A stretch of 64,000 nt of DNA from Subtercola sp. PAMC28395 (GTDB lineage Bacteria > Actinomycetota > Actinomycetes > Actinomycetales > Microbacteriaceae). Below the pieces are notes generated by a model. It ran no database searches, was not told the origin of the DNA, and saw only the letters and a list, made by a program, of their open reading frames with translations. The first letter of the stretch is position 1; each line of letters begins with the position of its first letter. The stretch is taken from positions 1,054,001 to 1,118,000 of the forward strand of contig NZ_CP076547.1 in the NCBI RefSeq assembly GCF_018889995.1, given 5' to 3'. Both the position numbers and the translations under genes were made by a program. This document shows positions 8,655 through 19,298 of this stretch, in pieces.

Positions 8655-9956
8655 TCAGCTGAGCTCGGGCTGCTTCGCCGAAACGGGGATGAGCACTGCG
8701 AGGCCCACCGCGAGCACGAGCACGATGCCCAGGATGCCCCAGTACTGTGCGCCGCCGATCGTCACGAAGATCGCGAACGCCGTCGGCGCGAGGAAGGTCG
8801 CCGCCTTTCCGGTGGTCGCGTAGAGGCCGAAGACCTCGCCTTCGCGGCCCGCAGGAATCACCCGGGCCAGGAACGACCGGCTCGCCGACTGCGCGGGGCC
8901 GACGAACAGGCAGAGGGCAAGGCCGAAGACCCAGAAGGCCGCCGGGCCGGCGTCATGCAGGAAGAACACAGCGAGACCGCAGATGACGAGCCCGACCAGA
9001 GCGCCCACGATCACGGGCTTCGGGCCGATCCGGTCGTCGAGGCGCCCGATGACCACGGTCGAGACGCCCGCGGTCACGTTGGCCGCAATGGCGAAGATGA
9101 TGACCTCGCCGGCAGAGAAGCCGAAGGTGCCTGCCGCCAAAATGCCACCGAAGGTGAAGACTCCGGTGAGCCCGTCGCGGAATACGGCGCTCGCGATCAG
9201 GAAGTAGACGGTGTGCCGGCTCGTGCGCCACAGCCGCGCGATGTCGTGCCCGAGGCGCACGTAGGAGCCGAAGAAGCTGACCTTGTCACGGCGACTGGCT
9301 GCCGGAGCCGTGTACTCGGGCACGGCGAGCAGCACCGGCAGTGCGAAGAGGCCGAGCCACGCTGCTGCAATCAGCATCGAGAGGCGCACGGCCAGCCCGT
9401 TGTCGTCGTCTGGCGCAGGGTGGATGAGGCCGAAGTAGACGATGAGCAACAGCACGATTCCGCCGAAGTACCCCATCGACCATCCGAACCCGCTGACCTT
9501 GCCGATGGTCGCCCGGGTCGAGACGCTGGTGAGCATGGCGTTGTAGTTCACCGAGGCGAACTCGAAGAACACCGTGCCGACGGCGAGCAGGAGCAACCCC
9601 AGCCACAGGTAGCTGGGCGATGGTTCGACGAAGAACATGAGCGCGGTGACCACCACCACGATGTACGTATTGACCGCGAGCCAGAACTTGCGGCGGCCTG
9701 AGACATCGGAGCGCTGCCCCGTGATCGGCGCCAGTAGGGCCACCAGGATGCCGGCCACCCCCAGGGTCCAGCCGAGCTGCGCAGAGACGAAGGCTTCGCC
9801 GCCGAACGACTTACCGGTCAGGTACACCGTGAAGACGAAGGTGGTGACGACGGCGTTGAAGGCGGCTCCGCCCCAGTCCCACAGGCCCCAGGCCAGAACA
9901 CGCGTGCGCGGGATGATCGTGGTGGGGCCAGTCGGGCCTGCCGCCGTTGCAGTCAT
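8655..9956 (-). CDS. MFS transporter, UMF1/Atg22-like
   Basis: 433 residues and about twelve membrane helices. N-terminal LAWGLWDWGGAAFNAVVTTFVF resembles the unknown major facilitator (UMF1)/Atg22-like permeases; SDVSGRRKFWL is the cytoplasmic loop 2-3 motif. Substrate unknown. The open frame extends 18 codons further, but ATG 9956 is preferred: TACTGT lies on the minus strand six bases before it. It is divergent from dnaK, with its start 45 bp from the first HspR box, so heat-shock control could reach it. Confidence 0.85.
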   Translation of the reverse strand: MTATAAGPTGPTTIIPRTRVLAWGLWDWGGAAFNAVVTTFVFTVYLTGKSFGGEAFVSAQLGWTLGVAGILVALLAPITGQRSDVSGRRKFWLAVNTYIVVVVTALMFFVEPSPSYLWLGLLLLAVGTVFFEFASVNYNAMLTSVSTRATIGKVSGFGWSMGYFGGIVLLLIVYFGLIHPAPDDDNGLAVRLSMLIAAAWLGLFALPVLLAVPEYTAPAASRRDKVSFFGSYVRLGHDIARLWRTSRHTVYFLIASAVFRDGLTGVFTFGGILAAGTFGFSAGEVIIFAIAANVTAGVSTVVIGRLDDRIGPKPVIVGALVGLVICGLAVFFLHDAGPAAFWVFGLALCLFVGPAQSASRSFLARVIPAGREGEVFGLYATTGKAATFLAPTAFAIFVTIGGAQYWGILGIVLVLAVGLAVLIPVSAKQPELS

Positions 9957-10000
9957 GACCACACAGTACAGTTTCTGGGTAAACCGAAGGTGTATTGAAA

Positions 10001-10021
10001 GTTGAGTCACATCTACTCAAG
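10001..10021. promoter_or_regulatory. HspR-binding inverted repeat (HAIR) 1 upstream of dnaK
   Basis: GTTGAGT-N7-ACTCAAG, one base from the HAIR consensus CTTGAGT-N7-ACTCAAG bound by HspR. It lies between the MFS gene and dnaK; hspR is encoded in the same operon. Confidence 0.85.
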
Positions 10022-10063
10022 TTCTTGGCCTTCGGACTTGACACCTGATCGACGGGGAGTAAA

Positions 10064-10084
10064 CTTGAGCGTATAAGACTCAAG
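10064..10084 (+). promoter_or_regulatory. HAIR 2 overlapping the dnaK promoter
   Basis: CTTGAGC-GTATAAG-ACTCAAG is a near-perfect HAIR. TTGACA at 10038-10043 and TAAACT at 10060-10065 (16-bp spacer) form a plausible promoter whose -10 region and start point fall under the repeat, the expected position for repression by HspR. Confidence 0.88.
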
Positions 10085-10145
10085 TATCCGTATCTGGGTC
10101 TGAAGCATCTTTAGCCGGCCGGAAGGCCAAGAAGGAGTAAAGCAC

Positions 10146-12017
<1,872 letters not shown>

Positions 12018-12019
12018 TC

Positions 12020-12757
12020 ATGGGCAAGAAAGACAAGTCAGGCCGCGGCAGTGACGAGTCTTCTGGCCCGTTCGACCCGACAGGTACGCCTGCCGGGCCA
12101 AGCGCCCCTACCGGGTCTGCCGCAGACGCGACAGACCCGGTGACGGGCGAGCCCGTCGAAGACGCCGCCTTCATCGAGGCCGAAGGCCCAGATGTCGAAA
12201 CGCACACCGATGCTGGTGAGGGCGAGAACGCAGAAGCAACAGGAGAAGAGGAGACCGTGGGAGATGACCAGTTCAACGACGACGATCTGAGCTTTCTGGA
12301 TGCTGTGAGCGCTGGTGAGGCTGAGGCGACTGCCGCTGTCGACCTGGCGGCCGAACGTCTCGCAGACCTGCAGCGGGTGACCGCTGAGTACGCCAACTAT
12401 CGCAAGCGCACCGAAGCCAACCGGGAAGTCGAGCGTGAACGGACGGTCGGTGACGTGGTGAAGGTTCTGCTGCCGGTTCTCGACGACTTCGACCGTGCTG
12501 AGAAGCACGGCGACCTTGCTGAGGGCCCGTTCGCTTCCATTGTGGCGAAACTGCGAACCGGGGTCGAGCGTTTCGGTCTGAAGCCCTTCGGAGCTGCTGG
12601 CGAGCCCTTCGATCCCCAGCTGCACGAGGCGATCTTCCAGCAGCCGAGCGCAGACGTGCAGGTCGAGACCATCTCTGATGTCGTCGAGACCGGTTACTTC
12701 CTCGGTTCGACGCTGCTCCGTGCGGCGAAGGTTGTCGTAGCGGTGCCGAATGGCTAG
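12020..12757 (+). CDS. grpE: Nucleotide exchange factor GrpE
   Basis: Releases ADP from DnaK. 245 residues. The first 95 or so are acidic and low-complexity, then a long helix with ADLQRVTAEYANYRKRTEAN (about 115-134) and the beta domain ending with VVETGYFLGSTLLRAAKVVV. Starts 3 nt after dnaK and overlaps dnaJ by 8 nt, indicating coupled translation. Confidence 0.97.
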   Translation: MGKKDKSGRGSDESSGPFDPTGTPAGPSAPTGSAADATDPVTGEPVEDAAFIEAEGPDVETHTDAGEGENAEATGEEETVGDDQFNDDDLSFLDAVSAGEAEATAAVDLAAERLADLQRVTAEYANYRKRTEANREVERERTVGDVVKVLLPVLDDFDRAEKHGDLAEGPFASIVAKLRTGVERFGLKPFGAAGEPFDPQLHEAIFQQPSADVQVETISDVVETGYFLGSTLLRAAKVVVAVPNG

Positions 12758-13757
12758 CCAGGATTGGTTCGACAAGGACTTCTACAAGGTCCTCGGGGTG
12801 TCGAAGGACGTCACGCCTGCCGACCTGAAGAAGCAGTATCGCAAGCTCGCGCGGCAGTTCCACCCGGACTCCAACCCTGGTGATGCTGCCGCCGAGGCGA
12901 AGTTCAAGGAGATCAGCGAAGCCCACTCGGTTCTCGCCGACCCCGAACAGCGCAAGGAGTATGACCAGATTCGCGCCATGGGTTCTGGCGCCCGCTTCAC
13001 AGCGGGTGGCCAGGGCCAGGGCGGCGGCTTCGAAGACGTCTTCGGCGGCATGTTCGGCGGAGGTCGTGGCGGCGGCGGTGGCGGAGCCAATACGAGCTAC
13101 TCGTACCAGCAGGGCGGCTTCGATGACCTCCTTGGAGGCATGTTCGGCGGCAGCCAGCCCGGGTTCGGTCAGCCCAGCGGCGGCTACCGCGGCTACGGCG
13201 GGCCGACACGCGGCCGTGACGTCGCTGCACGCACCACGGTGGACTTTCTCACCGCGACCAAGGGCGACACCATCAAGTTGCAGACGTCAGAGGGCAAGAC
13301 CATCACGGTCAAGATCCCTGCCGGGGTCGCTGATGGGCAGAAGATCAAGCTGCGAGGCAAGGGTGAGGCGAGCCCCGACGGTGGCGAGACCGGCGACATC
13401 GTACTGACGATCGCCGTTCGCAAGCACCCGGTCTTCGAGCGAGACGGCCTGAACCTCAGGGTCAACGTTCCCGTCACCTTCGTCGAGGCGACCCTCGGGG
13501 CGACCATCGAGGTGCCCACGCTCGGCGGCGAACCAGTGAAACTCCGCGTCGGTGCCGGCACTCCGAGCGGCCGCGTACTTCGGGTCAAGGGCCGGGGGGT
13601 CGACACCCCGAAAGGCACGGGCGACCTGCTCGCTGTGGTCCAGGTGGCTGTGCCCTCGCACCTGTCTCCGGAGGCGCGTGACGCGCTTCTCGCGTTCCAC
13701 GCGTTGGAACCCCAGGAGAACCCGCGTGCTGAGCTTCTGGCCAAAGCACACGAGTAA
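12750..13757 (+). CDS. dnaJ: DnaJ-type co-chaperone lacking the zinc-finger domain
   Basis: Stimulates DnaK ATPase and delivers substrates. J domain at residues 9-75 with the HPD motif (QFHPDSNPG). A Gly/Phe-rich region (about 87-150) follows, then the C-terminal beta domains. The CxxCxGxG repeats of class I DnaJ are absent, so this is a class II (CbpA/DnaJ1-like) protein, as is common for the dnaK-operon copy in Actinobacteria. Start ATG 12750 lies inside the end of grpE. Confidence 0.95.
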   Translation: MASQDWFDKDFYKVLGVSKDVTPADLKKQYRKLARQFHPDSNPGDAAAEAKFKEISEAHSVLADPEQRKEYDQIRAMGSGARFTAGGQGQGGGFEDVFGGMFGGGRGGGGGGANTSYSYQQGGFDDLLGGMFGGSQPGFGQPSGGYRGYGGPTRGRDVAARTTVDFLTATKGDTIKLQTSEGKTITVKIPAGVADGQKIKLRGKGEASPDGGETGDIVLTIAVRKHPVFERDGLNLRVNVPVTFVEATLGATIEVPTLGGEPVKLRVGAGTPSGRVLRVKGRGVDTPKGTGDLLAVVQVAVPSHLSPEARDALLAFHALEPQENPRAELLAKAHE

Positions 13758-13821
13758 ACAAGCGGTATCAGTCCAATAGTCCTGCGTAAGCGAATCAGAC
13801 AGAACGGTGAGGTGACCTGCG

Positions 13822-14238
13822 ATGACAATGCCTGTGGACGAGAATGCTCCACTGTTCGCCATCGCGGTCGCCGCCGAACTCGCAGAAATGCATCCGCAGA
13901 CGTTGCGCCAATATGACCGGCTGGGGCTTGTGAGTCCCAGCCGAACGGCTGGCAAGTCGAGGCGTTATTCGCTTCGCGACGTCATGCAGCTGCGCGAGGT
14001 AGCGCGGCTGGGAGCCGAGGGCATCTCACTCGAGGGCATCAGGCGCATCCTCGACCTGGAGAACCTCAACCAGCAGCTGTCCAGGCGTGTGCGCGAGCTC
14101 GAGACCGCTCTCGCGGACGAGCTTCTCAATCGACCGGGTCGGCGCGTGTTCGCCGCTGGCCTCGAGGGCGAAGTCGTAAGCCTCAAGAGTGGCGTTCGCG
14201 CCCAGCGCCGCACCGAAGTGGTGGTCTGGCGACCGTAG
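13822..14238 (+). CDS. hspR: HspR, MerR-family heat-shock repressor
   Basis: Represses dnaK and clpB by binding HAIR sites, with DnaK as co-repressor in known systems. 138 residues. The MerR winged helix is at about 10-80: LAEMHPQTLRQYDRLGLV then SRRYSLRDVMQLREVARL. A coiled stretch with NLNQQLSRRVRELETALADE follows. A GAGGTGA Shine-Dalgarno lies before ATG 13822. Its position at the end of the dnaK operon gives autoregulation, and three HAIR sites are visible in this window. Confidence 0.96.
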   Translation: MTMPVDENAPLFAIAVAAELAEMHPQTLRQYDRLGLVSPSRTAGKSRRYSLRDVMQLREVARLGAEGISLEGIRRILDLENLNQQLSRRVRELETALADELLNRPGRRVFAAGLEGEVVSLKSGVRAQRRTEVVVWRP

Positions 14239-14287
14239 CCCGCGCGCTACTCGATCGGCGTGTGACGGCGGATGAAAGAATGGGGGC

Positions 14288-15166
14288 ATGACGACCCCCG
14301 CACTCGGCCTTCTTCTCGACATCGACGGGCCCATCGCCTCACCCCTCACGCGGTCTGTCGTGGTGCCGAGCATCCTCACCGACCTCGTCACCCTGACGGC
14401 AGGCGGCGTGCCGATTGCCTTCATCACGGGCCGCTCGGCCGACTTCGTGAAGGAGCAGGTCATCGCTCCGCTGATGGCCGGAGGCCTGGGTGAAGCCCTC
14501 GAGAACGGTGGCCGGATGTTCGTCGTCGCTGAAAAGGGTGCCGTCTGGTTCACGGTCGGCCCTGAGGGCGCCGGTGAGACGCAGGTCGATGAGACGGTGG
14601 CGCTGCCGGCTGAGTTCGCCGCGGGCATCCGTGCCGTCGTACGCGAGAAGTTCAGCGAGCTGATGTTCTTCGACGAGACGAAGCTCGCCATGGTCTCTGT
14701 GGAACAGTTGACGACGGTCGACGCCGAGACGTACCAGAGCGCTCAATTGCGGTACAACGAGGTCGCTTTCGACGCTCTGGTGGAGCGTGGGCTTGGTGCT
14801 CGATACGGCGACCGCGAGGTCAGGAATGCGGCGGGGCACATCCCGTTCCGCATCGACCCGACCATCATCTCGACCGACGTCGAATCAGTGACACTCGACA
14901 AAGACCGCGGGGCCGAGCGTGCGTTGTCGCACTTCATCGACGAGGGCGACCTGCCATCGCTCTGGCGAACCGTCGGTGACTCACGCAGCGATTACAAGAT
15001 GGCCGACTACCTGCACTCGGCGGGTTACGACGTCGCCCATGTGGATGTCCGGCCCTCCGATGGCGTTCTCGAGAAGCCGTACCCGGTCATCGTCGAGGGT
15101 GACCTCATCCATGACGAAGCGGGTGCCGCGTTTCTCCGATACTGGGTCGACAAGCTCGGCCTCTGA
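14288..15166 (+). CDS. HAD-superfamily hydrolase (trehalose-6-P/sucrose-phosphatase-like)
   Basis: 292 residues. Motif I is LLLDIDGPIASP near the N-terminus, with Pro in place of the Thr of DxDGT. The ITGRSADFV segment near 46 supplies motif II and GDSRSDYKMADYL (about 237-249) is motif IV of the Cof/type IIB class, with a large cap between them. Substrate unknown. AAGAAT six bases before ATG 14288 could be a -10 box of a leaderless transcript. It converges with the mannosyltransferase-like gene. Confidence 0.82.
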   Translation: MTTPALGLLLDIDGPIASPLTRSVVVPSILTDLVTLTAGGVPIAFITGRSADFVKEQVIAPLMAGGLGEALENGGRMFVVAEKGAVWFTVGPEGAGETQVDETVALPAEFAAGIRAVVREKFSELMFFDETKLAMVSVEQLTTVDAETYQSAQLRYNEVAFDALVERGLGARYGDREVRNAAGHIPFRIDPTIISTDVESVTLDKDRGAERALSHFIDEGDLPSLWRTVGDSRSDYKMADYLHSAGYDVAHVDVRPSDGVLEKPYPVIVEGDLIHDEAGAAFLRYWVDKLGL

Positions 15167-15171
15167 CTTCT

Positions 15172-15187
15172 CGCGCCCGCGGGAGCG
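15172..15187. terminator. Short GC hairpin between convergent genes
   Basis: CGC-g-CCC / GGG-a-GCG around a two-base loop, in the 28-bp gap between two gene ends. No T tract; weak evidence. Confidence 0.35.
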
Positions 15188-15194
15188 ATACCCG

Positions 15195-16823
15195 TCAGGG
15201 CTTGGTGAGGGTGGTAGCCGAGCGGGATGCGGGATGCCCGGTCGCACGTCGCGCTGCGCCCGCCGCTGCTCGTGAAACGGCAAAGCGCAGCCTGGCCTCA
15301 CGAATGCGTCGGCGAAGCAGCGCGATCGACAGGTCTTCGTGGATGCAGTAGGCGACGATCAGAGCGATTGCCCCTCCTGAGATGATGACCGTTCGCAGGA
15401 TGGCCGCACCGACGTCGCCCTGCACGGCATCGGAGACGTCCATGCCTTCAGCGATACTGACGCAGGCGAAGAAGATCGAGGCGGCGACGATGAGATGCGT
15501 CTGGAGACCGACTCGAACTCCCGAGACAGCGAAGAGCACGATGACCCACGCGGCGTACCACGGGTGGATGACCGCGGACGAGAGCACGAGAGCTGCGAAG
15601 GCGAAACTGAGCCGCATCATCGGGTCGATGTTGCGTTTGGTGAGCATCAGCCATGCCACGATGACAGCCATCAGGGCCATCGCCGTGTACTTGACGATGT
15701 TCGCGCCGATCTCACCGTCGAGACCGACGGCACCGAACGCGCCGCCGAGCCCGATCGCGAGGATATTGACGGGCGCGTACCAGTGGGCGACCGCGCCAGG
15801 AGTTGCCAGAGTGAACACCCAGCCGAAACCGACATTCATCACGAACCCGAGTACGCCCAGGATCACGAACGAGATTGCCGCAGTGGCGACCCAGTACTTG
15901 ATCGTGCTGCGGACGGTGCGATTCTGGCCTGCCCAGATGATGCCGATCACGGGTAGAGCGATGAGTGCGATGGGTTTCACCCCGATCGCAAGGGTCACGA
16001 GAATCGTGGCGATGATCGGCCGCTTGATCATGGCGTAGTACATGCCGGCAATGAGGAAGGCGAGCATGAGGGCGTCGTTGTGGCCGCCGACGATGAAGTT
16101 GAACATGATGATCGGGCTCGCGAGAACCAGCCACAGCACCTGCGAAGGGTCGAGCCCACGCAGGCGGGCGATGCGGTAGGCATAGAAGGCGATGCCCGCC
16201 ACGCCCAGCACGGCGATCAGGCGGAAGATGGCGACCGCGGTGATGGGTGAGGTGCCGACGGAGCCGACGACGATCTGTTCGATCCACAGGTAGACCGGGC
16301 CGTAGGGCGTCTTCGCGCTCGCCCAGAGCGGGTCGACCCCGATGTTGAACCACCCCTGGATCGCCGAGATGCCGTCGAGGTACGGGTTGAAGCCGCCCAC
16401 CATGAGCCGGCCCTGGCCGACGTAGGCGAAGAGGTCACGAGAATACAGGGGCACCGCGACGATGAGAGGAACGGCCCAGACAGCGGCAGCAACGATGACG
16501 CGCCGCAGGGCATCCGGTGGATTGGCTCGCAACTGCACGCCGAGTTTGAGCCAGGCGATCACCAGCAGGAGGCTGGCCCCGATGACCACGATGGTAGCGG
16601 TATGCACGAGGAGGACGTTGGAGCGGAGTGCGTCGATGAACGCCCAGCTTCGCACGTTCGAGCCGGGGCCGAGCCAGCCGACGGCGAGGGAGCCGAGCGC
16701 GATGAAGAGAGACCCCACCAGGCCAAGGATGAGCGGGGACCCCAGTTCACGCCTCAAAATACTCTTCACTGTCAACACCTTATGTTGAACAGGCTGGAAA
16801 CGGGGTGATGATCGATCAAACAC
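15195..16823 (-). CDS. MptB-like polyprenol-phosphomannose-dependent mannosyltransferase
   Basis: 542 residues with about twelve to thirteen membrane helices, a GT-C fold enzyme. The first periplasmic loop holds VPLYSRDLFAYVGQGRLMVGG, where an acidic residue is catalytic in GT-C enzymes; GFNPYLDG, TPYGPVYLW and FIVGGHNDALMLA are typical of the MptA/MptB alpha-1,6-mannosyltransferase group that uses decaprenyl-phosphomannose. In this family it would extend a lipid-linked mannan. GTG start at 16823; internal GTG codons near 16775 are alternatives. It is divergent from clpB and its start lies 27 bp from the clpB HAIR site. Confidence 0.82.
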   Translation of the reverse strand: MFDRSSPRFQPVQHKVLTVKSILRRELGSPLILGLVGSLFIALGSLAVGWLGPGSNVRSWAFIDALRSNVLLVHTATIVVIGASLLLVIAWLKLGVQLRANPPDALRRVIVAAAVWAVPLIVAVPLYSRDLFAYVGQGRLMVGGFNPYLDGISAIQGWFNIGVDPLWASAKTPYGPVYLWIEQIVVGSVGTSPITAVAIFRLIAVLGVAGIAFYAYRIARLRGLDPSQVLWLVLASPIIMFNFIVGGHNDALMLAFLIAGMYYAMIKRPIIATILVTLAIGVKPIALIALPVIGIIWAGQNRTVRSTIKYWVATAAISFVILGVLGFVMNVGFGWVFTLATPGAVAHWYAPVNILAIGLGGAFGAVGLDGEIGANIVKYTAMALMAVIVAWLMLTKRNIDPMMRLSFAFAALVLSSAVIHPWYAAWVIVLFAVSGVRVGLQTHLIVAASIFFACVSIAEGMDVSDAVQGDVGAAILRTVIISGGAIALIVAYCIHEDLSIALLRRRIREARLRFAVSRAAAGAARRATGHPASRSATTLTKP

Positions 16824-16850
16824 TGGAATTCAGTCGCCGCAGGGCGTAAA

Positions 16851-16871
16851 ATTGAGTGTAAGAGACTCAAG
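16851..16871. promoter_or_regulatory. HspR-binding HAIR upstream of clpB
   Basis: ATTGAGT-GTAAGAG-ACTCAAG, a near-exact HAIR, 38 bp before clpB ATG. It shares its flanks with the divergent mannosyltransferase-like gene. Confidence 0.88.
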
Positions 16872-16909
16872 TTTTGTAGTCTCTGTTTCACAGACCCAGG
16901 AGAACTCAG

Positions 16910-19099
16910 ATGCCGCAAGGCGGTCAGCAGGGTGGCCAGAACGGTGGCCAGCAGGGCGACGAGGAGCAGAGCGCGCTGCAGAAGTATGGAGTCAACCTCA
17001 CCGACATCGCGGCGAGCGGCAAACTCGACCCGGTGATCGGTCGCGACGCCGAGATCCGGCGCGTCAGCCAGGTTCTGACGCGCCGCACCAAGAACAATCC
17101 CGTTCTCATCGGTGAGCCCGGCGTCGGCAAGACGGCAGTGGTCGAGGGGCTCGCCCAGCGCATCGTCGCCGGTGACGTCGCCGATTCGCTGAAGGGCAAG
17201 CAGCTCGTCTCACTCGACCTCGCGGCTCTCGTCGCCGGCGCGAAATACCGCGGGGAGTTCGAAGAACGCCTCAAAGCTGTGCTGAAGGAGATCAACGACG
17301 CCGACGGCGAGATCATCACCTTCGTCGATGAGCTCCACACGCTGATGGGTGCGGGCGGTGGTGAAGGCTCTGTCGCAGCGTCGAACATGCTGAAGCCGAT
17401 GCTCGCGCGCGGCGAACTACGGCTCATCGGGGCGACAACGCTCGACGAGTACCGCGAGTTCATCGAGAAAGACGCGGCGCTCGAACGCCGGTTCCAGCAG
17501 GTGTTCGTCGGCGAACCGAGTGTTGAAGACACCATCGCCATCCTGCGCGGGCTCAAGGAGCGTTACGAGGCACACCACAAGGTGTCGATCGCCGACGCCG
17601 CACTCGTTGCGGCGGCCTCACTCTCGAACCGGTACATCACCGGGCGGCAGCTTCCCGACAAGGCGATCGACCTCATCGACGAAGCCGCCTCGCGCTTGCG
17701 CATGGAGATCGACTCGGCCCCGGTCGAGATCGACGAGCTGCGGCGCAGTGTCGACCGACTGAAGCTCGAAGAGCTGGCGCTTACGAAGGAGAAGGACGAG
17801 GCGAGCAAGCAGCGCCTTGAGAAGCTCCGCCTCGACCTCGGCACCCGCCAAGCCGAGCTGACGGTGGTCCAGGAGCGCTGGGACAAGGAGCGCGCCGTGC
17901 TGAACCGTGTCGGCGAGCTCAAGACGAAACTCGACGCCGCCAGAATGGCTGCGGAACGGGCGCAGCGTGAGGGCAACCTCGAACGGGCATCCAGACTCCT
18001 GTACGGAGACATCCCGGTCATGGAGCGGCAGCTGCGCGAGGCCGAGAACGCCGAACAGAACCCCGATACCCCGCGTATGGTGAGCGACCAGGTCACCGAG
18101 GCTGAGATCGCTTCTGTCATTGCGGCCTGGACGGGCATCCCCGTCGACAAGCTCACCCAGGGTGAGACCGAGAAGCTCCTGAATCTCGAGGCAGAGCTCG
18201 GCAAGCGGCTCATCGGCCAGAAGCCGGCCGTGCGCTCCGTTGCCGATGCAGTCCGGCGCACGCGGGCCGGCATCTCCGACCCGAACCGGCCGACAGGGTC
18301 GTTCCTGTTCCTCGGGCCGACGGGGGTGGGCAAGACCGAGCTGGCCAAGGCGCTCGCGGAGTTCCTGTTCGACGATGAACGCGCGATGATCCGAATCGAC
18401 ATGAGCGAGTACGGCGAGAAGCACTCCGTCGCGAGGCTTCTCGGTGCGCCTCCCGGCTACATCGGGTACGAGCAGGGCGGGCAGCTCACCGAGGCGGTTC
18501 GACGGCGCCCCTACTCCGTGGTGCTCATGGACGAGGTCGAGAAGGCTCACCCCGAGGTCTTCGATGTGCTGCTGCAAGTGCTCGACGACGGCCGTCTCAC
18601 CGATGGGCAGGGTCGTACGGTCGACTTTCGCAACACCATCCTGATCCTCACCTCGAACCTGGGTTCGCAGTACCTCGTCGACCAGTCGCTGTCAGACGCC
18701 ACAAAAGAAGAGCTCGTGCTCGGAGTTGTTCGCCAGGCGTTCAAACCCGAGTTCATCAACCGGCTCGACGACATCGTGGTGTTCTCGGCTCTGTCGCACG
18801 ACGACCTGTCGCAGATCGTGTCGCTGTATGTCGATCGTCTCGCCCAGAGGGTCTCCGAGCGCGGGCTGTCGCTGGCCGTGACTCCGGATGCCCGGGCCTG
18901 GCTTGCTGAGCGCGGCTACGATCCCGTGTACGGTGCTCGGCCGTTGCGCCGGCTCATGCAGCACGAGATCGACGACCGGCTCTCGATGCAGCTGCTCTCC
19001 GGAGCCGTGCGAGACGGGCAGACGGTGTATGTGGGGTTGGCGGCCGACGGCAGCGGGCTCACGGTTGCTCCGGCTGAAGAGGTCGTGCCGCTCGGCTGA
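16910..19099 (+). CDS. clpB: ClpB disaggregase without the N-terminal Clp_N domain
   Basis: Hsp100 unfoldase that works with DnaK to rescue aggregates. 729 residues rather than about 860: after a Gly/Gln-rich leader the protein begins directly at [26 protein letters not shown], so the Clp_N repeats are missing. AAA1 Walker A is GEPGVGKTA (about 66-74), the middle coiled-coil domain is at about 270-390, AAA2 Walker A is GPTGVGKTE and Walker B is [11 protein letters not shown]. The start is fixed by AGGAG eight bases upstream. Controlled by HspR through the adjacent HAIR. Confidence 0.95.
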   Translation: MPQGGQQGGQNGGQQGDEEQSALQKYGVNLTDIAASGKLDPVIGRDAEIRRVSQVLTRRTKNNPVLIGEPGVGKTAVVEGLAQRIVAGDVADSLKGKQLVSLDLAALVAGAKYRGEFEERLKAVLKEINDADGEIITFVDELHTLMGAGGGEGSVAASNMLKPMLARGELRLIGATTLDEYREFIEKDAALERRFQQVFVGEPSVEDTIAILRGLKERYEAHHKVSIADAALVAAASLSNRYITGRQLPDKAIDLIDEAASRLRMEIDSAPVEIDELRRSVDRLKLEELALTKEKDEASKQRLEKLRLDLGTRQAELTVVQERWDKERAVLNRVGELKTKLDAARMAAERAQREGNLERASRLLYGDIPVMERQLREAENAEQNPDTPRMVSDQVTEAEIASVIAAWTGIPVDKLTQGETEKLLNLEAELGKRLIGQKPAVRSVADAVRRTRAGISDPNRPTGSFLFLGPTGVGKTELAKALAEFLFDDERAMIRIDMSEYGEKHSVARLLGAPPGYIGYEQGGQLTEAVRRRPYSVVLMDEVEKAHPEVFDVLLQVLDDGRLTDGQGRTVDFRNTILILTSNLGSQYLVDQSLSDATKEELVLGVVRQAFKPEFINRLDDIVVFSALSHDDLSQIVSLYVDRLAQRVSERGLSLAVTPDARAWLAERGYDPVYGARPLRRLMQHEIDDRLSMQLLSGAVRDGQTVYVGLAADGSGLTVAPAEEVVPLG

Positions 19100-19100
19100 T

Positions 19101-19173
19101 AACGCAATCGTCGGCCCTGAGCCGAACCGACGCGAATAGTGTGTCGGTTTGAACGAGGGCCGACGAGTGCGTT
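19101..19173. terminator. Nested palindromic terminator, clpB/acs
   Basis: An 18-nt left arm at 19101-19118 (AACGCAATCGTCGGCCCT) pairs with 19156-19173 at 17 of 18 positions. An inner stem AACCGAC/GTCGGTT (19125-19131 with 19143-19149) encloses a loop containing GCGAATAG. Five Ts follow the first GCG of the right end, as expected for intrinsic termination of clpB. Confidence 0.75.
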
Positions 19174-19216
19174 TTTGCCTGGCCGGGGTGCGGTGAGGTG
19201 GATCGCAATCGAGTTA

Positions 19217-19294
19217 TCCCGAAAGGGCATAGCCCTTTCGGCGCTGGCGTCGCGGCGAGCATCCACTGGATGCTCACCCATAGCGCCAGCGCGC
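19217..19294. repeat. 78-bp dispersed intergenic element, copy 1
   Basis: Three hairpins in a row are possible: CCGAAAGGGC/GCCCTTTCGG, GAGCATCCA/TGGATGCTC, and an outer pair GCGCTGGCG/CGCCAGCGC enclosing the second. A second 78-bp copy at 58278-58355 agrees at about 60 of 78 positions and shares an uninterrupted core of about 22 bp. It ends 4 bp before the acs stop codon. Confidence 0.8.
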
Positions 19295-19298
19295 TGTG

